From assembly GCF_014193845.1 (NCBI RefSeq), contig NZ_JACHZX010000003.1, forward strand, positions 620,001-684,000: a stretch of 64,000 bases of DNA, given 5' to 3'. Shown one piece after another: positions 36,845 through 45,770 of this stretch (the first letter of the stretch is position 1; each line of letters starts with the position of its first letter). The stretch comes from Sphingomonas sp. BK345 (GTDB lineage: Bacteria; Pseudomonadota; Alphaproteobacteria; Sphingomonadales; Sphingomonadaceae). The notes beneath the pieces were generated by a model. The model was not told the origin of the DNA, searched no databases, and saw nothing but the letters and a program-made list of their open reading frames with translations. A program made the translations under genes and the position numbers.

Positions 36845-38395
36845 ATGCCTGCTGACGGATCGCCGCTGGACGCGTTCCCCGCGTCCTCGCGCGCGCCCGG
36901 CGCCGCGCTCCATCAGCACGAGATGCTCGCCGCCTTCGCCGAGCTCGCCATCCTGTCGGAGGACATCGACCTGCTGCTGCAGGAAGCGTGCGACTATGTC
37001 CGGCGCGCGGTCGGTGCCGACATCGTGCTGCTCTACCGCCAGAACGCGGACCGCCGCTCGGTCGAGCTGCGCGCCGGGGCGGGCATCGCGCCGTCGCTGA
37101 TCGGCAGCCATATCGCGCAGGGTGACGAGCGGTCGCTGGAGAGCCGGCTGCTGCGCGACGGCGAACCCGTGATCGTGCCCGACGTGCTGGACGAGCCGCG
37201 GCTGGAGACGCGCGGGCTGCTGCGCAGCTTCGACCAGCGCGGGCTGGCGCTGATTCCTCTGCGCGACGGGCCGGGCACGCCGATGCTGGGCCTGCTCCAC
37301 ATCAGCACGCGCGCGCCGCGTGACTTCTCGGCCGAGTTCGCCTTCCTGCGCATCTACGCCAGCCTGGTCGCGGCGAGCATGTTGCGCATCGACGCGCTGC
37401 GCCGCCGCCGCGACGAGCAGGCCGCGCGCGAGCGCAGCGAGTGGCAGCTGCGGCTGGTGCTCGAGGGCATCCCGCAGCTCGTCTGGTGCGCCGAACCGGG
37501 CGCGCAGTGGCGCTGGATGGGGCCGCAATGGACCGAGGTGACCGGGCGCGACCCCGACTCGAGCCTCGGCCGCGGCTGGCTCGACGCGGTCCACCCCGAG
37601 GACGCGGTCGCGGTGGAGGAAGCCTGGGGCGCGGCCGAGGTGCGCGGGATCTTCGAGGTGGAGTGCCGGATCTGGCACCAGCATGACGGGACCTATCGTT
37701 GGTACCAGGGCCGCGCGCTGCCGACCGCGTTCGAGCTCGGCGAGCCGACCTGGGTGGGCACCTTCACCGACGTCGAGGACCTGCGCGCGCTCGAGGCGCG
37801 TCAGGCGGTGCTGGTCGCCGAGTTGCAGCATCGCACGCGCAACCTGCTCGCGGTGGTGGAGGGGATCGCGTTGCAGACGATGGCCGCGGCGGCCTCGCCC
37901 GAGGCGTTCGAGGCAGGCTTCCACGACCGCTTGCAGGCGCTCGCGCGCGCGCAGCGGCTGCTGTCGGGGAGCGAGAAGCTGACGCTGCGCCACCTGCTAG
38001 AGACAGAGCGCGATGCGCTGGGGATCGTCGACCGCGAGTCCTTGATCACGCTCGACGGACCCGACGTGCTGCTGCCGAGCACGATGGTGCAGACGCTGGC
38101 GCTGGTGGTCCACGAGCTCGCCACCAACTCGCGCAAGCACGGTGTGATCGCGCGCGGCGCGGGGCGGATCGCGATCCGCTGGCAGGTGAACGTTACCGGC
38201 GGCGAGCCGATGCTCGATCTCGCCTGGGAGGAGACCGGCGACTGGCCCGCCCCGGCCGCCGACTCGCGGCGCGGCTTCGGGCGCGAGCTGATCGAGCGCG
38301 CGCTGCCGTTCCAGCTCGGCGCGTCGAGCGATTATCGCATCGCGGCGGGCACGGTGACGTGCCGGCTCCACGTCCCGCTCGGCGGCGCGGCATGA
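36845..38395 (+). CDS. GAF-PAS HWE-family sensor histidine kinase
   Basis: The 516-residue soluble kinase has an N-terminal GAF domain (about residues 20-185), a PAS domain (LRLVLEGIPQLVWCAEP to VGTFTDVEDLRAL) and an HWE/HisKA_2 transmitter. The phosphoacceptor His329 is in AELQHRTRNLLAVVEGIALQ, and the N-box is VVHELATNSRKHG, both typical for HWE kinases; the later LDLAWEE supplies the W-x-E motif. No membrane segment: it senses an intracellular ligand or light/redox signal. The ATG at 36845 was chosen over an upstream frame extension. Its stop overlaps the ATG of a receiver gene (ATGA). Confidence 0.9.
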   Translation: MPADGSPLDAFPASSRAPGAALHQHEMLAAFAELAILSEDIDLLLQEACDYVRRAVGADIVLLYRQNADRRSVELRAGAGIAPSLIGSHIAQGDERSLESRLLRDGEPVIVPDVLDEPRLETRGLLRSFDQRGLALIPLRDGPGTPMLGLLHISTRAPRDFSAEFAFLRIYASLVAASMLRIDALRRRRDEQAARERSEWQLRLVLEGIPQLVWCAEPGAQWRWMGPQWTEVTGRDPDSSLGRGWLDAVHPEDAVAVEEAWGAAEVRGIFEVECRIWHQHDGTYRWYQGRALPTAFELGEPTWVGTFTDVEDLRALEARQAVLVAELQHRTRNLLAVVEGIALQTMAAAASPEAFEAGFHDRLQALARAQRLLSGSEKLTLRHLLETERDALGIVDRESLITLDGPDVLLPSTMVQTLALVVHELATNSRKHGVIARGAGRIAIRWQVNVTGGEPMLDLAWEETGDWPAPAADSRRGFGRELIERALPFQLGASSDYRIAAGTVTCRLHVPLGGAA

Positions 38396-38781
38396 GCGGC
38401 GGCGCGGGGGAGGGGGAGGTCGGCGCGTTCGCGGGGCGGCGCCTGCTGGTGTGCGAGGACGAATTCTACGTCGCGGTGCGGCTGGAGCGCGCGCTGCTCG
38501 ACGCGGGCGCGAGCGTCACGCTGTTCGCCAGCCTCGCGCCGGCGCTGGCGCATGCTGCCCACGAGGAACTGCCCGACGCAGCGCTGCTCGACATCAACCT
38601 GCGCGGCGAGCTCAGCTTCCCGCTCGCCGACGCGCTGCTCGCGCGCGGCGTGCCGGTGATCTTCCTCAGCGGCTATGACACCGCCACGATCCCTCCGGCC
38701 TATCGCGACGTGGCGCGGCTTCAGAAGCCCGTGACGCTCGTGCAATTGACCGGCCGGCTGGAGCAGCTGCTCCGCCGCTGA
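38392..38781 (+). CDS. single-domain response regulator
   Basis: A 129-residue receiver with acidic pair in VCEDEFYVAVRLERALL, phosphoacceptor Asp67 in LLDINLRGE, the Ser in IFLSGYD and Lys in RLQKPVTL. There is no output domain. The start overlaps the stop of the HWE kinase, which must be its partner. Such pairs act as phosphate sinks or signal to the general stress pathway; the output is not shown by the sequence. Confidence 0.9.
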   Translation: MSGGAGEGEVGAFAGRRLLVCEDEFYVAVRLERALLDAGASVTLFASLAPALAHAAHEELPDAALLDINLRGELSFPLADALLARGVPVIFLSGYDTATIPPAYRDVARLQKPVTLVQLTGRLEQLLRR

Positions 38782-38867
38782 TCCTGGTCGCGCGGAACAT
38801 CCAGCGGCGGCAACGGGTTGCTGCGCCGCGTCGCCTCCATTCACAGGCTGTTCAAGCCCCTCTCCCT

Positions 38868-39185
38868 ATGCGAGCACGAGTGAGAATGCACCGCCGCCTG
38901 CTCCCGCTCCTGCTGCCATTCGGGCTCGTCGCGCCGGCCGCGGCCGCGCCCGACCAGGTGCGCGAGGGAGCGGTGGCGCTGCAGGCGCGGCGCGCGGGCA
39001 AGATCCTGCCGCTGCCCGAGATCGAGCGGCGCGTGCTGCCCACGATGAAGGGCGCGCAATATATCGGGGTCGACCTGGAGATGCCCAGCGGCATCTACAC
39101 GCTCAAGTTCCTGCGCGACGGCAACGTCATCTGGGTCGACGTCGACGGCCGTTCGGGGCAGATCATCGGCCGTACCGGCAACTGA
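38868..39185 (+). CDS. small periplasmic PepSY-domain protein
   Basis: A 105-residue protein with a signal peptide (RRLLPLLLPFGLVAPAAAA) followed by a single PepSY domain: VREGAVALQARRAGKILPL, IERRVLP, GVDLEMPSGIYTLKFLRDGN and the ending VDVDGRSGQIIG. It lies 15 bases before a FeuP-like regulator and its sensor. In Sinorhizobium the small protein FeuN represses the FeuPQ system from the periplasm; this PepSY protein may play that role, which is inference. Start 38868 or ATG 38886. Confidence 0.8.
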   Translation: MRARVRMHRRLLPLLLPFGLVAPAAAAPDQVREGAVALQARRAGKILPLPEIERRVLPTMKGAQYIGVDLEMPSGIYTLKFLRDGNVIWVDVDGRSGQIIGRTGN

Positions 39186-39200
39186 GGGGGAAGAAGAGTA

Positions 39201-39866
39201 ATGCGCGTGCTCATCGTCGAGGACGAGCCGAACCTCGGCCAGCAGCTCAAGTCCACGCTGGAGGGCGCGGGCTATGCCATTGATCTCGCCACCGACGGCG
39301 AGGAGGGGCATTTCCTCGGCTCGACCGAGAATTACGACGCGATCGTGCTCGACCTCGGTTTGCCCGAGATCGACGGGCTGACCGTGCTCGACCGCTGGCG
39401 CAAGGAAGGGCGCGTCACGCCGGTGCTGGTGCTCACCGCGCGCGACAGCTGGTCCGACAAGGTCGCGGGGCTGGATGCCGGCGCCGACGATTATGTCGCC
39501 AAGCCGTTCCAGACCGAGGAGCTGATCGCCCGGCTGCGCGCGCTGATCCGCCGCGCCTCGGGCAATGCCTCGTCCGAGCTGACCGCGGGCGACGTGCGGC
39601 TCGACACGCGCTCGGGCAAGGTGACGCGCAACGGCGAGCCGGTGAAGCTCACCGCGCAGGAATACAAGCTGCTGAGCTACCTGCTCCATCACAAGGGCAA
39701 GGTGGTCAGCCGCACCGAGCTGATCGAGCACATCTACGACCAGGACTTCGACCGCGACTCGAACACGATCGAGGTGTTCGTCACGCGCATCCGCAAGAAG
39801 CTGGGGCAGGACGTGATCACCACGATCCGTGGCCTCGGCTACAGCCTGGACGATCCGGACGCGTGA
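39201..39866 (+). CDS. OmpR-family response regulator, FeuP-like
   Basis: The 221-residue regulator has a receiver domain (acidic pair in LIVEDEPN, phosphoacceptor Asp51 in IVLDLGLPEIDG, Thr in VLTARD, Lys in YVAKPF) and an OmpR winged helix (LTAQEYKLLSYLLHHKGKVV, NTIEVFVTRIRKKLG, TIRGLGYSL). The phrases DGEEGHFLG, RDSWSDKVAGLDAGADDYV and IRRASGNASSEL match the PhoP/FeuP group of alphaproteobacteria. It forms an operon with the upstream PepSY protein and the downstream sensor. Confidence 0.92.
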   Translation: MRVLIVEDEPNLGQQLKSTLEGAGYAIDLATDGEEGHFLGSTENYDAIVLDLGLPEIDGLTVLDRWRKEGRVTPVLVLTARDSWSDKVAGLDAGADDYVAKPFQTEELIARLRALIRRASGNASSELTAGDVRLDTRSGKVTRNGEPVKLTAQEYKLLSYLLHHKGKVVSRTELIEHIYDQDFDRDSNTIEVFVTRIRKKLGQDVITTIRGLGYSLDDPDA

Positions 39867-39870
39867 TCGC

Positions 39871-41250
39871 GTGACCGCGGCCGACCCCGCCGTCGACGCG
39901 CCGGCCGAGGAACCGCGCGCGCGCGGCTCGATCACGCGGCGCATGATCCTGATCGCGGCGCTGTGGATCTCGGCGCTGCTGGTCGGCGGCGGCTTTGCGC
40001 TCGACCGCGTGCTGGTCGGCGCGGTGACGGGCAACGCCGACGACCAGCTGGAATATGTGCTGCGCTCGCTGCTGGTCTCGGCCGAGATGGACTCGACCGG
40101 CGAGGTGACCTTCAACCGCGAGCCCGCCGACCAGCGCTTCGTCGAGCCTTATTCGGGGCTCTACTGGCAGGTCTCGGCGCCGGGCCACGAGGCGTTCGTG
40201 TCGCGCTCGCTGTGGGACCGCCAGCTCGCCTATGGCAAGCCGCACGACGATCGCGCCGTCCACAGCTACGACAGCGCTCAGTTCAAGGACGAGAAGCTGC
40301 GCATCGTCGAGCGCGACGTCACCTTGCCCGGCTCCAAGGTGCGCTGGCGCTTCCAGGTGGCGTCGAGCCGCGAGGCGCTCGACGCCCAGATCGCGGTGCT
40401 GCGGCGTACCTTGGTGCGCAGCTTCGTGCTGCTCGGCGTCGGGCTGGTGATCCTGGCGGCGTTGCAGACCTTCTACGGTCTGCTGCCGCTGCGCCGGCTG
40501 CGCATCGAGATCGCCAAGATGCGCGCCGGCCGCTCCAGCCGGATCAGCGGGAAGATGCCGCTCGAGCTGCTGCCGATGGTGGAGGAGCTCAACGCCTTGG
40601 TGGCGCACAACGAGACCCAGGCGGAGGAGGCGCGGCGCCACGCCGGGAACCTGGCGCACGCGCTCAAGACGCCACTCACCGTGATCATGAACGCGGCCAC
40701 CGCGCAGTCGGACGACCTCGCCGCGACGGTGATCCGCGAAGCGCGGACGATGCGGCGTCAGGTCGACCATCACCTCGCGCGCGCGCGCGCGGTGGGACGG
40801 CGCGGCTCGGCGCACAGCCGCGCCGCGGTGTGGCCGAGTGTCGAGTCGGTCGAGCGCGCGGTGCAGCGGCTCTACCCGCACGTCCGCATCGACATGACCG
40901 GGCCGCGCGACCTGGTGGCGCATATCGAGCGCCAGGATCTCGACGAGATCATGGGCAACCTCGTCGAGAATGCGGCCAAATACGGCGGCGGCAGCGTCTT
41001 CGTCACGGTCGGCGCGCAGGCCGGCTTCGTCGAGGTGGTGGTGGAGGACGACGGGCTCGGCATCCCCGAGGCCGACCGGGTCCGCATCTTCGACCGCGGC
41101 GTGCGGCTCGACACCGGCAAGCCCGGCACCGGCCTGGGCCTCGCGATCGTGCGCGACGTCGCCGAGATCTACGACGGCACGGTGGCGCTGGAGGAGAGCG
41201 AGGACCTCGGCGGGCTGCTGGTGCGGCTGCGGCTGCCTATGGCGAGCTGA
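39871..41250 (+). CDS. sensor histidine kinase, PhoQ/FeuQ-like
   Basis: The 459-residue inner-membrane kinase has TM1 (MILIAALWISALLVGGGFAL), a periplasmic sensor domain of about 150 residues, TM2 (SFVLLGVGLVILAALQTFYG), a HAMP-like linker and an H-box, HAGNLAHALKTPLTVI, of the PhoQ/FeuQ type. N-box ENAAKYGGG, then DDGLGIP and GTGLGLAIVRDVAE, complete the catalytic domain. GTG 39871 was selected, five bases after the stop of the regulator. The sensor domain contains aromatic-rich SGLYWQVSAPGHEAF. Confidence 0.92.
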   Translation: MTAADPAVDAPAEEPRARGSITRRMILIAALWISALLVGGGFALDRVLVGAVTGNADDQLEYVLRSLLVSAEMDSTGEVTFNREPADQRFVEPYSGLYWQVSAPGHEAFVSRSLWDRQLAYGKPHDDRAVHSYDSAQFKDEKLRIVERDVTLPGSKVRWRFQVASSREALDAQIAVLRRTLVRSFVLLGVGLVILAALQTFYGLLPLRRLRIEIAKMRAGRSSRISGKMPLELLPMVEELNALVAHNETQAEEARRHAGNLAHALKTPLTVIMNAATAQSDDLAATVIREARTMRRQVDHHLARARAVGRRGSAHSRAAVWPSVESVERAVQRLYPHVRIDMTGPRDLVAHIERQDLDEIMGNLVENAAKYGGGSVFVTVGAQAGFVEVVVEDDGLGIPEADRVRIFDRGVRLDTGKPGTGLGLAIVRDVAEIYDGTVALEESEDLGGLLVRLRLPMAS

Positions 41251-41262
41251 GCGGCAGTCGCC

Positions 41263-42087
41263 TCAGCAGGTCGCCGGGCTGGGCGCCGGCAGATAGTCGC
41301 TCAGCTCGACCAGTCGAAACCGGCCCGACAGGCGCGCGTCGTCCCGGAGCAAGGGGCCGTGCCCGGCGCCGAAGATCGCCACGGTGCGATCGCCCGCCGC
41401 GCCGCCGACCCGCAGCAGGTTGGCGTAGATGCGCAGGTTGCGCGCGTACCAGCCGCCCACCCAGGCGGCGCCTGGATTGCGTTCGTCGTCGCCGAAGGTG
41501 GCGATCTGGTAATAAGGGCGGGCGAACGCGGCCAGTGTGGCCTGGTCATTATAGTGCCGCACCCAGTCGGCGAAGACGTGGCACCGCTCGAACGCGCCGT
41601 CGGCGTCCGCCTCGCGCTGCGCTGCCGCCTGATAGGCCGCCCACTCGGCGGCGCGGCCATGCCCTTTCATCCAGCCGACGAAATCGTAGTCCGCGTCGCT
41701 GCCCGGATTCTCCTTGAGCCAGTCAACCGCGTCGACGCGCCGCAGGCCGAGTCGGGCGGCGAGACGCAGCCCGATCTGGTCGACCTCGTTGGTCGTCAGC
41801 GTGTAGTGCCCCGCGCGGTAGGCAGCGTAGCGCCGGTCGAGCCCCGCCTGGTCGCTCGCCGCCCACTCCACCGCCACGTGAGTCGGCCGGAAGGCGGCGA
41901 GCCGCTCGACCAGCGCGACGATCTCGCGCTGGCGCGCTGGCGTGAGCACGTCCTCCACCTTCGTGTTGGCGATGTCGCGTTCGGGATTGGCGAGATGCGG
42001 CAGGCCGACGACCATGAGCTCGGGCGTCTGCGCGCGCGCGCCCGGCGCGACCAGCACCCCCGCCGCCGCGATCATCCACCGTCGCAT
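41263..42087 (-). CDS. DUF5694 exported protein
   Basis: The 274-residue protein has a signal peptide (RRWMIAAAGVLVAPGARA) followed by ELMVVGLPHLANPERDIAN, DVLTPARQREIVALVERLAAF, PTHVAVEW and NEVDQIGLRLAARLG, which is the DUF5694 pattern. It ends GAGHGPLLRDD, a motif reminiscent of TraB/PrgY-type GxxH-containing hydrolases (HLANP and GAGH would be the His pair). A metal-dependent peptidase-like activity is possible but unproved. Two Cys could form a disulphide. It converges with the FeuQ-like gene, with 12 bases between stops. Confidence 0.78.
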   Translation of the reverse strand: MRRWMIAAAGVLVAPGARAQTPELMVVGLPHLANPERDIANTKVEDVLTPARQREIVALVERLAAFRPTHVAVEWAASDQAGLDRRYAAYRAGHYTLTTNEVDQIGLRLAARLGLRRVDAVDWLKENPGSDADYDFVGWMKGHGRAAEWAAYQAAAQREADADGAFERCHVFADWVRHYNDQATLAAFARPYYQIATFGDDERNPGAAWVGGWYARNLRIYANLLRVGGAAGDRTVAIFGAGHGPLLRDDARLSGRFRLVELSDYLPAPSPATC

Positions 42088-42285
42088 CCTGCCCTACCTC
42101 CCTCGTTGTCGCACTGCGATCATCGGGCCGCGCGCCGGCACGCGCAACCGCACGCTTGGCGGCGCTGACCCACGCCGGTGGCGGTCTCCCCGGCGCGAAC
42201 GTACAATCCATTAACCATCTTCTCGCCTAGTATTCGCGCCGGCGCCGCGGCGACCCGACGGCGCGAGTCTCGGAGGGGAAAAGTG

Positions 42286-42987
42286 ATGAGGCCATGGGCA
42301 GTGATCGCCGCCGCGGCGGCCGTGACGATGAGCGCACCCGCGAGCGCGGCCAGCTATGTGTTCGACTTCAGTGGGGGCGGGCTCAGCGGCACCGTCTCGC
42401 TCACCTATGAGGCCAATCCGAACACCGGCCCGATCGGCACCTCGCCCAATCGCTACGACCCGGTCGGCTCCTATGTCATCACAGGCGCGAGCGGTACGCT
42501 CAGCAACAGCAACATCGACCTGACCACCACGATCACCGGTGTCGTACCCAGCAACCCGGGCAAGCCGACCCCGGACAACCTGCTCGCGCCCGCCAGCTTC
42601 GGCCATTATGTCGTGAAGAACGGCGTGCCCGGTCCGGGCGGGGTCGCGCCCGGCTTCTCCTACGACAATCTCTTCTACCCGGCCGGGTCGCCGCCGACCG
42701 CGACCGATTACCCGTTCGGCGGCGGCTTCCTCGACATCTACGGGCTGGTCTTCACCACCAGCAGCGGCAAGGCGGTGAACTTCTGGAGCAACGGCGACAC
42801 CGGCCAGGGCGTCAGCTACGGCGCCGGCACCACCGACGGGGTCAGCGTGCTCGATTATGCCGGCGGCATCGTCGCGCGCACCGCGGTGCCCGAACCGGCC
42901 ACCTGGTTGACGATGATCCTCGGCTTCGCGCTCGCCGGTATCGCACTGCGCCGCCGCCGCGGCAAGGAGGTGCTCGCGCTGGCCTGA
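42286..42987 (+). CDS. PEP-CTERM sorting-domain exported protein
   Basis: The 233-residue protein begins with a signal peptide (AVIAAAAAVTMSAPASAASY) and ends with VPEPATWLTMILGFALAGIA then RRRRGK, the PEPxxW-type PEP-CTERM tripartite tail that an exosortase-type system recognises and cleaves. The body is Gly/Thr/Ser/Asn-rich, poor in Cys, and resembles extracellular matrix proteins. ATG 42286 has GGAGGGG upstream. No exosortase gene is in the window, so sorting must use machinery elsewhere. Confidence 0.9.
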   Translation: MRPWAVIAAAAAVTMSAPASAASYVFDFSGGGLSGTVSLTYEANPNTGPIGTSPNRYDPVGSYVITGASGTLSNSNIDLTTTITGVVPSNPGKPTPDNLLAPASFGHYVVKNGVPGPGGVAPGFSYDNLFYPAGSPPTATDYPFGGGFLDIYGLVFTTSSGKAVNFWSNGDTGQGVSYGAGTTDGVSVLDYAGGIVARTAVPEPATWLTMILGFALAGIALRRRRGKEVLALA

Positions 42988-43056
42988 CTCGAGACGGCGG
43001 CGCGACGTCTCGGCGACACGCCGTCCGCGGCGACCATGCCGCTCAGGGCAGGTCGA

Positions 43057-43347
43057 TCAACGCGGTTGCGGAACGGCCAAGGCCTTGCCTGCGCGTGGCG
43101 CCGCGCCGCCAGGCGTCGCCGCGGCACCGTCCGCGCTGGGCGCACCGGCGACGTTGACCGGGGTCGGGCCCGGCGCCGGTCTCGGCGCGCCGGCGGTGGC
43201 GGTGCCGTCGACGATCGTGAGGTCGCGCGCCGGCGGATCGCCGACGATATGGATGCGCAGCCCGTAGGCGAGCGCGGCGAGGACCAGCGTCGCGCCGATC
43301 AGCAGCAGCAGCCGGAGCATCAGGGGCTTGGATGTCAGGCGGGACAT
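43057..43347 (-). CDS. small single-TM protein of unknown function
   Basis: A 96-residue protein with one hydrophobic helix (MLRLLLLIGATLVLAALAYG) and a periplasmic tail that is conserved-looking at first (IHIVGDPPARDLTIVDG) and then Ala/Pro/Gly-rich. An AGAGGTG sequence precedes the ATG. I do not recognise a family. It lies alone between the PEP-CTERM gene and gpmA, 141 bases downstream of gpmA on the same strand. Confidence 0.55.
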   Translation of the reverse strand: MSRLTSKPLMLRLLLLIGATLVLAALAYGLRIHIVGDPPARDLTIVDGTATAGAPRPAPGPTPVNVAGAPSADGAAATPGGAAPRAGKALAVPQPR

Positions 43348-43488
43348 GGCACCTCTGCTCGCGACCCAAAGGGATGGGCGGGCAGCTGCCGGCGCGGCCG
43401 GATGACGGTCCGCCCGCCGCCCTCATTGTAGCGGGCGGCGCGCGTGCCATGCCGATCGGCGTCGATTATCTCGCCGGTGCTGAGCTCC

Positions 43489-44175
43489 TCAGCGCTCGCT
43501 CAGATAGTAACGATCGGTCGCCGCCAGCTGATCATCCAGCTCGTAGACGATCGGCTGGCCGGTCGGGATCTCCAGCCCGGTGATCTCGTCGTCGGGAATG
43601 TTCGACAGGTGCTTGACCAGCGCGCGCAGCGAGTTGCCGTGCGCCGAGATCAGCACGCGCTGGCCCTCCCGCAGCGCGGGCGCGATGCGCTGCTCCCAGT
43701 AGGGCAGCACGCGAGCGATCGTGTCCTTCAGGCTCTCGGTCGCGGGCACGTCGATCCCGGCGTAGCGGCGGTCGGCGGAGAGGTCGAAGGCGCTGCCCGG
43801 CTCCATCGGCGGCGGCGGCACGTCGAAGCTGCGGCGCCAGACATGGACCTGCTCGTCGCCGTGCTTGGCCGCGGTCTCGGCCTTGTTGAGCCCGGTCAGC
43901 CCGCCGTAATGGCGCTCGTTCAGCCGCCAGTCTTTCTCCACCGGCAGCCACAGCCGCCCCATCGCTTCCAGCGCGAGGTCGAGCGTCTTGATCGCGCGCG
44001 TCTGCAGCGAGGTGAAGGTCTGGTCGAAGTCGAGCCCCTTGGCCGCCATCAGCTCGCCCGCGGCGCGCGCCTCCGCGGCGCCCTGCTCGGTGACGTCGAC
44101 GTCCCACCAGCCGGTGAAGCGGTTCTCGAGGTTCCAGGCCGACTGGCCGTGGCGGATCAGGACGAGCGTGGGCAT
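43489..44175 (-). CDS. gpmA: 2,3-bisphosphoglycerate-dependent phosphoglycerate mutase
   Basis: The 228-residue glycolytic enzyme interconverts 3- and 2-phosphoglycerate. The phospho-His9 is in [18 protein letters not shown], followed by [11 protein letters not shown], the substrate block [20 protein letters not shown] and the second catalytic His in [19 protein letters not shown] 44175 has AAGGAG upstream. It follows a GNAT gene by 13 bases, so both probably share a transcript. Length matches the family. Confidence 0.95.
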   Translation of the reverse strand: MPTLVLIRHGQSAWNLENRFTGWWDVDVTEQGAAEARAAGELMAAKGLDFDQTFTSLQTRAIKTLDLALEAMGRLWLPVEKDWRLNERHYGGLTGLNKAETAAKHGDEQVHVWRRSFDVPPPPMEPGSAFDLSADRRYAGIDVPATESLKDTIARVLPYWEQRIAPALREGQRVLISAHGNSLRALVKHLSNIPDDEITGLEIPTGQPIVYELDDQLAATDRYYLSER

Positions 44176-44188
44176 GCGATAAACTCCT

Positions 44189-44674
44189 TCAGAGCGCGAG
44201 CGCGAGAAACTGGTTGTGCGGGCTGGGCCGATAGTCGGCGAAGGCCGCGCAGGGCGCGAAGCCGGCGCGACGGTACAGCGCCAGCGCGGCGTCATAGGCC
44301 GGGGTGGTGCCGGTCTCGAGACAGAGCCGCGTCAGGCCGTCGTCGCGCGCGGCGGCCACGATCGCGTCGAGGATGGCGTGCCCGGCGCCGCTGCCGCGAT
44401 AGGCCGGCGCGGCGCGCATCGACTTGACCTCGCCAGCGCCGCCGTCGAGCCGCTTGAGCGCGCCGACCGCGGCGAGCACGTCGCCGTCCCAGGCGGCGAA
44501 CAGCGCGACGTCGGGTGCCGCCAGCCGCGCGGCGTCGAGCGCGAAGGAGAAACCCGCCGGCGTGCCCGCGCGCTGGTCGGCGACATGTGCGGCGAGAAGC
44601 GCCGCGATCGCGGGCTCGGACGGGTCGCCGCGCCGCACCCGATAGTCGCGCCTCGCCTCACCCGGTCCGTCCAC
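44189..44674 (-). CDS. GNAT-family N-acetyltransferase
   Basis: The 161-residue enzyme shows the GNAT acetyl-CoA motif [20 protein letters not shown] (R-x2-G-x-G/A), then [19 protein letters not shown] and [23 protein letters not shown] 44674 has GGGAG six bases upstream; ATG 44704 would add ten residues. These PhnO/PA-type acetyltransferases modify small amines or aminoglycoside-like compounds; the target is unknown. Translationally close to gpmA. Confidence 0.85.
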   Translation of the reverse strand: MDGPGEARRDYRVRRGDPSEPAIAALLAAHVADQRAGTPAGFSFALDAARLAAPDVALFAAWDGDVLAAVGALKRLDGGAGEVKSMRAAPAYRGSGAGHAILDAIVAAARDDGLTRLCLETGTTPAYDAALALYRRAGFAPCAAFADYRPSPHNQFLALAL

Positions 44675-44757
44675 GCTCGCTCCCGCTTGTCGCCTGCTCG
44701 GCATCGCTCTAGCGGAAGGAGCGTGCGAGACAACCGCGCTCGCCCGGAGACTCAGCG

Positions 44758-45480
44758 ATGCCGATCACCCGCCGCCCGCTCCACCACGACGGCCTCGGCG
44801 GCCGTTTCGCCGGCGTGTTCGCCTGGGACGACTCGATCGCCGGCCCGCGCCCCGGCGTGCTCGTCGTGCCCAACATCCTCGGCCAGAAGGAGGCCGACAA
44901 CGCCAAGGCCGAGGCGCTCGCCGCGCTCGGCTATGCCGCCTACGCCTGCGACCTCTACGGCGAGGGCCGCCGCGCCGAGCCCGGCCCCGACATCGCGCGC
45001 TACATGGACGAGCTCAACGCCGATCGCGCTCTGTTACGCGATCGGCTCGCCGCCAGCCTCGCCGCGCTGGTGGCGCAGCCCGAGGTCGACGCCGCACGCA
45101 CTGCCGCGATCGGCTTCTGCTTCGGCGGCAAGTGCGTGCTCGACATGGCGCGCGCCGGGCTCGAGGTGCGCGGCGTGGTGAGCTTCCACGGCGTGTACGA
45201 TCGGCCCGACTATGCCAGTGTCGCGCCGATCACGGCCAAGGTGCTGGTGTGCCACGGCTGGGACGACCCCCTCGGCCCACCTGAGGCGGTCACCGCACTG
45301 GCGCAGGAGCTGACCGAGGCGAGGGCGGACTGGCAGATCCACGCTTACGGCAACGCCGGCCACGCTTTCACCGATGAGGCGCGCCGCGGCTCGACCGTGC
45401 CCGGCGTCGCCTACGAGGAGCGGGCGGACCGGCGGAGCTGGGCGGCGATGCGGTACTTCCTGGAGGAAGCGCTGGGGTGA
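44758..45480 (+). CDS. dienelactone hydrolase family protein
   Basis: The 240-residue alpha/beta hydrolase has the dienelactone hydrolase nucleophile Cys in AAIGFCFGGKCVLDMAR, the acid in CHGWDDPLGPPEAV and catalytic His in GNAGHAFTDE. No signal peptide. In the absence of catechol-pathway genes it is likely a general carboxymethylenebutenolidase-like hydrolase. It is divergent from the GNAT-gpmA pair. Confidence 0.88.
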   Translation: MPITRRPLHHDGLGGRFAGVFAWDDSIAGPRPGVLVVPNILGQKEADNAKAEALAALGYAAYACDLYGEGRRAEPGPDIARYMDELNADRALLRDRLAASLAALVAQPEVDAARTAAIGFCFGGKCVLDMARAGLEVRGVVSFHGVYDRPDYASVAPITAKVLVCHGWDDPLGPPEAVTALAQELTEARADWQIHAYGNAGHAFTDEARRGSTVPGVAYEERADRRSWAAMRYFLEEALG

Positions 45481-45606
45481 AGGGGGCGGTGTCGCGTAAG
45501 GACCCACGCTTTTCTCTTCCGCGACATCTGTCACGTGGCGACACTGTTCACTTCGCGCCACCTCTTAGCCGGCGTCACCTCTTACCTGACATTGCCCCTT
45601 GCCTGG

Positions 45607-45702
45607 CGTCATCCTGAACTCGTTTCAGGATCCACCGGCGCGCAGGCGCCCCCGAATCTGAGTCTGCGGCACCGTGGATCCTGAACCGAGTTCAGGATGA
45701 CG
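45607..45702. repeat. palindromic element, family B
   Basis: CGTCATCCTGAACTCGTTTC at the left; right terminal stem ATCCTGAA-CCGAG-TTCAGGAT followed by GACG. It lies between the dienelactone hydrolase and rnr. The rest of this 290-base gap contains repeated GCGACA/CGTCACC-rich sequence and no gene. Confidence 0.9.
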
Positions 45703-45770
45703 CTGCGCGTGGGGAAGGGCGCCCGTCTCACCACCGCCCGCCGGCGCTGACCTGTGTACAGCACTCCCGC

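Noticed and set aside
38794..38819. Possible EcfG-type promoter GGAAC-N18-GTT before the PepSY gene
   Set aside because: The -10 half reads CGGGTT rather than CGTT and the spacing is at the limit; too weak to list as a feature.
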